NCBI GenBank assembly: GCA_012031955.1
Contig: JAAURZ010000146.1
Coordinates: 1 to 6,380, forward strand
DNA from: Bacteroidia bacterium
GTDB taxonomy: Bacteria; Bacteroidota; Bacteroidia; Cytophagales; Cyclobacteriaceae
Direction: 5' to 3'
DNA length: 6,380 nt
Positions within the stretch are counted from its first letter, which is position 1, and each line of letters starts with the position of its first letter. This document shows, piece after piece, positions 6,146 through 6,380 of this stretch. The notes beneath the pieces were generated by a model, which worked only from the letters and a program-made list of their open reading frames with translations, had not been told where the DNA came from and did not search any database. The position numbers and the translations under genes are program-made.

Positions 6146-6380
6146 GTGAAAGCGCTTCTTAAGAAACATCCGACGTTACGAAATACAGATACGCAAGGCC
6201 ATCAACAGCCAGATGCAGGGTGATTTTCACTCAATTTTCAAAGGCACTGGTTTAGAGTTTGATGATGTGCGCCCATATCAATATGGAGATGACATACGCA
6301 CCATTGATTGGAATGTTTCTGCCAAGGGGCATGGCACATTTGTTAAAACCTTTCGGGAAGAAAAAGAACAAACCATTTTC
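6146..6380 (+). CDS. DUF58 family protein, 3' partial, N-terminus apparently frameshifted
   Basis: DUF58 proteins usually pair with MoxR AAA+ ATPases and von Willebrand factor A proteins in Bacteroidota envelope or stress loci; the reaction is unknown. From 6168 one frame reads IRRYEIQIRKAINSQ, then MQGDFHSIFKGTG, FDDVRPYQYGDDIRTIDWNV and AKGHGTFVKTFREEKEQTIF up to the window end, which is the conserved DUF58 N-terminal half. This frame has a TGA at 6147-6149 and no ATG, GTG or TTG before the internal ATG at 6213. The missing start lies in the neighbouring frame: GTG at 6146 gives (M)KALLKK, preceded by GGAAGAG at 6134-6140, or ATG at 6119 gives MAFAGGREIVKALLKK. Joining both frames near 6161-6167 yields a normal DUF58 N-terminus. 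The given start is therefore a reconstruction. No moxR gene lies directly upstream; the divergent neighbour is the DUF4296 gene. Confidence 0.82.

Noticed and set aside
1..6380. CRISPR array, tRNA/rRNA gene, insertion sequence, phage or defence system
   Set aside because: No regularly spaced direct repeats, no cloverleaf or rRNA motifs, and no transposase, integrase, nuclease-toxin or similar gene is visible; all frames of note are explained by the listed genes.

Overview
The window looks like chromosomal DNA of a Bacteroidota member, most likely in or near Cytophagales. The signs are Bacteroidota-type families (a DUF4296 lipoprotein, a DUF58 protein opening with YEIQIRKAINSQMQGDFHS, an Asp-rich lipoprotein anchor), start codons with weak or no Shine-Dalgarno sites, and base composition near half GC by eye. 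The taxonomic call is inference; there is no rRNA or other marker here.

Left part, + strand (1-1869): the 3' three-quarters of lpxA (lipid A biosynthesis), then after 16 bp an ABC transporter ATPase with non-canonical Q- and H-loops, then after a 95-bp gap a small lipocalin-like lipoprotein. A 17-bp-stem terminator with T-runs on both strands (1888-1926) ends this unit and probably also ends the convergent minus-strand unit.

Middle (1927-2121): no gene. It holds two adjacent inverted repeats, one compound (1996-2038) and one a perfect 18-bp palindrome (2047-2064), together resembling a REP/BIME-type element.

Right part, - strand (6023 down to 2122): a compact operon-like run of a DUF4296 lipoprotein, mutS2 (its ATG overlaps the previous stop as ATGA) and, 16 bp later, a GH53 endo-galactanase lipoprotein. 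The mutS2 reading frame is broken at a GGGG run between Walker B and the H-loop; the two pieces, 451 and 337 residues, add up to a normal MutS2 of about 788 residues.

Far right, + strand (about 6146-6380): the start of a DUF58 protein, divergent from the DUF4296 gene and cut by the window end. Its conserved N-terminus also appears to be split between two frames by a one-base shift. Two single-base frame breaks within 1.9 kb make assembly or read indels a serious possibility; real lesions remain possible. I did not see a clearly novel multi-gene system. The points most worth checking are the two frame breaks, the degenerate ABC ATPase and the REP-like element.
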